This document shows, in pieces, positions 7,032 through 9,308 of a DNA stretch of 9,308 nucleotides. The DNA is taken from positions 1-9,308 of the forward strand of contig DATKFJ010000507.1 in NCBI GenBank assembly GCA_035511435.1, in the 5' to 3' direction. Position 1 is the stretch's first letter. The number at the start of each line of letters is the position of its first letter. The position numbers were made by a program, and so were the translations under genes. Origin of the DNA: JAMXLO01 sp035511435. GTDB lineage: Bacteria > Pseudomonadota > Alphaproteobacteria > Acetobacterales > Acetobacteraceae. A model generated the notes under the pieces. The model ran no database searches. It had not been told where the DNA came from and was given only the letters and a program-made list of their open reading frames with translations.

Positions 7032-8006
7032 ATGTTCACCGCTTATCGTCGTATCGGCGAGAACCGCTACCAGGAGCGCCATGGCCTCGACTTCGAAGAT
7101 TTCACGCCTGGCCAGCGGTTTCTCCATCGGCCAGGGGTTACGCTGTCGCAACAGGATAACGCGGACGAGGCACTGGATACGCTGAACGGCGCGATGCTGC
7201 ATTATGACGCACATTACGCTGGGGCGACCGCCTGGCAACGTCCGTTGATGGTCAGCACGCTGACGCTGCAACGGCTGGTTGGCATGGCCAGCAAAACCTA
7301 TGGCCGACGTCGGGCGATTCTCGGCTTTGACGATATCACGATGAATAGCCCGCTATTTGGTGGCGACACGCTGTATGCCGAATCGGAAATCGTCGATGTC
7401 GATGCCGCCGCCGCGTCCATCCGCACGGTGATCCGTGGCCACAAGGCTGATGGCACCGAGGTCGCTCGCATCACCTGCCGCATGGCGATTGAGCGACGCG
7501 ATGAGGGCGGTGCGTTGGCGGCGGACGTTCGCTTTGCCGCGTACCATGAAGCAGAGGATGGCGGGTTGGTCGAGCAGGTCGGCCTGTGGTTCGAGGACTG
7601 TGTTGCGGGTGAAAGCTTTATCCACGCGCCGCGCCGCAGCTTTTATCCCGAGGAGGTGCGATCGCACGCCTGGCGCTCGCTTGATCTGGCGCCGCAGCAC
7701 CACGTGCCGGAAACCTTCGTGGTTGCCGTTGCGACCGCACTCACCACGCGCACCTTCGGTCGCGTGGTCGCCAATCTTGGCTGGTATGACGTGCAGCTTC
7801 CGGTGCCGGTATCTGTTGGCGACACGATCGAGGCGGAATCCAATCTCCTGGAAACCCGCGCGTCACGCTCGCGTCCCGGCGAGGGCATTGTCTCGGTAGC
7901 GACACGTGCACGCAACCAGCATGGCGTTGACGTGCTGTCCTATCGCCGCACCCTGCTGGTGTATCGGCGCGGCGGTGCGGCGCCGTACGCGAAGGCGGGG
8001 TACTGA
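7032..8006 (+). CDS. Double-hotdog MaoC-family dehydratase/hydratase (mesaconyl-/itaconyl-CoA hydratase-like)
   Basis: The 324-residue product consists of two hotdog domains (about 15-155 and 175-315). The internal duplication is visible in PLFGGDTLYAESEI (107-120) matching PVSVGDTIEAESNL (259-272), and in ILGFDDI (96-102) matching NLGWYDV (248-254). The first half carries DTLNGAMLHYDAHYA (49-63); His57 sits at the catalytic His of the MaoC/R-hydratase motif, while Asn52 takes the place of the usual Asp. Such double-hotdog enzymes add water to 2-enoyl-CoA esters; relatives include mesaconyl-CoA hydratase of the ethylmalonyl-CoA pathway and itaconyl-CoA hydratase. The gene diverges from the dehydrogenase/CoA-transferase operon, fitting the step after dehydrogenation. 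The exact substrate is inferred only; single-domain MaoC enzymes are shorter. Confidence 0.82.
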   Translation: MFTAYRRIGENRYQERHGLDFEDFTPGQRFLHRPGVTLSQQDNADEALDTLNGAMLHYDAHYAGATAWQRPLMVSTLTLQRLVGMASKTYGRRRAILGFDDITMNSPLFGGDTLYAESEIVDVDAAAASIRTVIRGHKADGTEVARITCRMAIERRDEGGALAADVRFAAYHEAEDGGLVEQVGLWFEDCVAGESFIHAPRRSFYPEEVRSHAWRSLDLAPQHHVPETFVVAVATALTTRTFGRVVANLGWYDVQLPVPVSVGDTIEAESNLLETRASRSRPGEGIVSVATRARNQHGVDVLSYRRTLLVYRRGGAAPYAKAGY

Positions 8007-8132
8007 TGGGTTTCGCTGGCCGCTGTCACCGCGAGGAACGCACAGGCGAGGCAGGCGAGAGCCACGCAGGACGCCTCTACCGGACCGAGGCTGCTTCGTC
8101 GCAGTACTTCTCGCGATGACAGCAGGGACCCG
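8007..8132. other. Intergenic spacer between convergent genes
   Basis: These 126 bp lie between the stop codons of the convergent hydratase and aldolase genes. Nearly all of the spacer is taken up by the imperfect palindrome at 8022-8123. No gene was recognised in it. Confidence 0.7.
8022..8123. repeat. Imperfect palindromic intergenic repeat (REP/MITE-like)
   Basis: The left arm GCTGTCACCGCGAGGA (8022-8037) and the reverse complement of the right arm TTCTCGCGATGACAGC (8108-8123) agree in 14 of 16 bases. A second small stem, GCCTC (8073-8077) with GAGGC (8087-8091), sits near the centre. The arms start with the GTCAnCGCGAG type of end that, from memory, marks many dispersed intergenic palindromes of bacterial genomes (related forms read GTCATTGCGAGGA...). 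Lying between convergent genes, it could also serve as a bidirectional transcription terminator or mRNA-stabilising hairpin. No coding capacity was seen. Confidence 0.6.
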
Positions 8133-9080
8133 CTACGCCGGCATCGTGCGCTTCTGATGCGCGCGGCCGATGCGGGCCGTTTCCGGATTGTGGCCGGCGA
8201 TCACCCGCACGCCCTCATCCAGGCGTGTAACGATATTCGCCGGTGAGCAGCCTTCGAGGAACGGAATGTGATTTTTGCTACAGGCGGCCAACACGCGTTC
8301 ACGAGCCTCGGCCATTTCCGGCGGATAGGGATCTCGTTGCAGCGTGGTGTAGCCCAGCGACAGCCCGAGATCGCCTGGTCCCATCTCGGCGAACCCGAGG
8401 CCGGGCACTGCGCAGATCGCTTCGCAGTTGGCAATCCCTTCGGGGCTTTCCAGCTTCACGCCGAGTAGCAGTTCGCCCTCGGGGTTCAGCGGCCATGGGT
8501 CGCAGCGTTGCATATACTCCTGTTGTGACAGGCCCCAGATCGGCGCAGCGGTCGCCTCTGAACCGCGGCCGCGCGTACCGATGCCAAGCTTGCCATCGCT
8601 GCCATGCTCCGGGCGTTTTGCGCCGCGCATGCGCTCGACTGGCGACGCGATCGCCTGGTCCACGCCAGCCGTATGGTGCGGATAACGGCAGGCTTCGATG
8701 AACGCCCGCACCGCATCGGCGGTTTCTGCCTGGCACAACAGAATGCCATGCACGCCGCGACCGAGAATCTGACGGAACTGCCAAGCATTGAACCGTACAT
8801 TCGCCGCGTCGATGCCGTTGACAGGTGCCTCGACGATAATCGTCGGCGTGCGGTGGCCGGACCGCGTTGGGCCGCCGTCGACCAACCCAGCCATGTACGC
8901 CGCCAGACCGGTCATGTCGAAGGCACCATGTTCCATGCCGACATTGATGTAGTCGGCCCAGGTTCCTGCATCATCACGGCCTTGGGTGTGCGTCAGCACA
9001 TGACCGGAATGAGGACCGTCGTAGTAAATCGCCTGATCCTGCGCGAGCAATTCGATGGCTCTGTTGATGCGTCTGTCCAT
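8133..9080 (-). CDS. HpcH/HpaI family aldolase / citrate-lyase-like protein
   Basis: The 315-residue product has the fold pattern of class II, metal-dependent HpcH/HpaI aldolases (phosphoenolpyruvate/pyruvate TIM-barrel superfamily), which cleave 2-oxo-4-hydroxy acids to pyruvate plus an aldehyde. Seen: YINVGMEHGAFD with His51 at the position of HpaI His45; GVKLESPEGI with Glu211 and AEMGPGDLGLSLGY with Asp237, the likely metal ligands; and VHGILLCQAETADAVRAF leading to ACRYP. The conserved Arg of HpaI (Arg70, in VVRP) is not present: the segment reads TIIVEAPVNG (80-89). The protein is longer than HpaI (about 260) owing to insertions near 66-80 and 140-205. The start ATG 9080 has a strong ribosome binding site. 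The gene points towards the hydratase gene. A C-C cleavage step in the same catabolic route is plausible, but substrate and even retro-aldol activity are inferred. Confidence 0.85.
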   Translation of the reverse strand: MDRRINRAIELLAQDQAIYYDGPHSGHVLTHTQGRDDAGTWADYINVGMEHGAFDMTGLAAYMAGLVDGGPTRSGHRTPTIIVEAPVNGIDAANVRFNAWQFRQILGRGVHGILLCQAETADAVRAFIEACRYPHHTAGVDQAIASPVERMRGAKRPEHGSDGKLGIGTRGRGSEATAAPIWGLSQQEYMQRCDPWPLNPEGELLLGVKLESPEGIANCEAICAVPGLGFAEMGPGDLGLSLGYTTLQRDPYPPEMAEARERVLAACSKNHIPFLEGCSPANIVTRLDEGVRVIAGHNPETARIGRAHQKRTMPA

Positions 9081-9084
9081 GGCA

Positions 9085-9094
9085 CTTCCTTCCC
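9085..9094 (-). promoter_or_regulatory. Strong ribosome binding site of the aldolase gene
   Basis: Read on the minus strand, GGGAAGGAAG ends four bases before the ATG at 9080. It is the best Shine-Dalgarno match in the window and fixes the aldolase start. No convincing promoter elements could be made out in the roughly 90 bp further upstream (9095-9187). Confidence 0.7.
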
Positions 9095-9187
9095 GACTGA
9101 TGCGCTATGCGATCTCGGGCAGGCTAGCACCGACCGACCTATCGAGAAATGCGGCCTCGGGTTATGCGCAGGCGAATCGCTTGAACG

Positions 9188-9308
9188 TCAGGCGGTGTGG
9201 CGCAGGACGGTTTCGAGGTAGTCGACATCCCATCCAGCCTTCTTGCGCCTGTTCTTGAAGCTCGTAATGGGCTTTGCCCGAGACAACAGGTTGAGCGCGA
9301 CGTGTCTG
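9188..9308 (-). CDS. C-terminal end of a probable ISAs1-family transposase (5' part outside window)
   Basis: Translating the minus strand from the right edge gives an open frame of 39 codons ending at TGA 9190-9188. It contains RHVALNLLSR followed by KKAGWDVDYLETVL. An Arg-His/Arg-x-Ala-Leu-Asn-Leu-Leu stretch followed by a Lys-Ala-Gly-Trp-Asp-x-(D)-Tyr-Leu tail is characteristic, from memory, of the C terminus of ISAs1-type (H-repeat-like) DDE transposases. The catalytic domain lies beyond the window, so activity cannot be judged. The gene would sit directly upstream of the aldolase gene on the same strand, with about 100 bp between that should contain one end of the element. A relic is as likely as an intact element. 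Confidence 0.6.
   Translation of the reverse strand, partial: RHVALNLLSRAKPITSFKNRRKKAGWDVDYLETVLRHTA
9188..9308 (-). mobile_element. Edge of a probable insertion sequence (ISAs1-like)
   Basis: This is inferred from the transposase C terminus at the right edge. The terminal inverted repeat would be expected within roughly 100 bp left of the TGA, between 9095 and 9187. A candidate boundary could not be fixed because the other end of the element is not in the window. Confidence 0.4.

Noticed and set aside
6976..7032. N-terminal extension of the acyl-CoA dehydrogenase to a TTG at 7032
   Set aside because: The 19 extra residues do not resemble the family, the codon is rare, and it would overlap the start of the divergent hydratase gene and fill the whole promoter region.
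8604..9221. Plus-strand open frame of 205 codons opposite the aldolase gene
   Set aside because: It is antisense to the aldolase, shows no domain pattern and runs through the aldolase ribosome binding site and the intergenic region.

Overview
The window is GC-rich, densely coding DNA. It reads like an alphaproteobacterium, plausibly Rhodospirillales or Acetobacteraceae. That assignment is an inference from base composition, gene style and the mix of RTX proteins with CoA-dependent catabolic genes; no rRNA or other marker gene is present.

Left part (1-4076, + strand): the 3' part of one very large gene that enters from beyond the left edge. Its product has at least five tandem 98-residue Ig-like repeats (294 bp each), a proline-rich hinge, a domain of about 650 residues that looks like a carbohydrate-active beta-sandwich plus alpha-helical toroid but has no certain function, a short RTX calcium-binding block and a type I secretion-like C terminus. 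It is most likely a secreted or surface-exposed multidomain protein. No secretion genes lie in the window. It is followed by a small gene for a TrmO/TsaA-type tRNA m6t6A37 methyltransferase (4120-4599, + strand).

Middle and right part (4655-9080): four CoA- and aldolase-related catabolic genes. A class III CoA-transferase (CaiB/BaiF) and an acyl-CoA dehydrogenase form a tightly coupled minus-strand pair with overlapping stop and start codons. Divergent from them, across 56 bp holding a 7-bp inverted repeat, is a double-hotdog MaoC-type hydratase on the plus strand. Convergent to the hydratase is an HpcH/HpaI-type aldolase on the minus strand, with a strong ribosome binding site. An imperfect 102-bp palindrome, resembling a dispersed intergenic repeat, lies between these last two genes. 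Activation to a CoA ester, alpha,beta-dehydrogenation, hydration and C-C cleavage would form a coherent degradation route for a carboxylic or dicarboxylic acid, but the substrate cannot be read from the sequence.

Right edge (9188-9308, - strand): the last 39 codons of what looks like an ISAs1-type transposase, suggesting an insertion sequence next to the catabolic genes. No CRISPR array, tRNA, rRNA or convincing riboswitch was seen.
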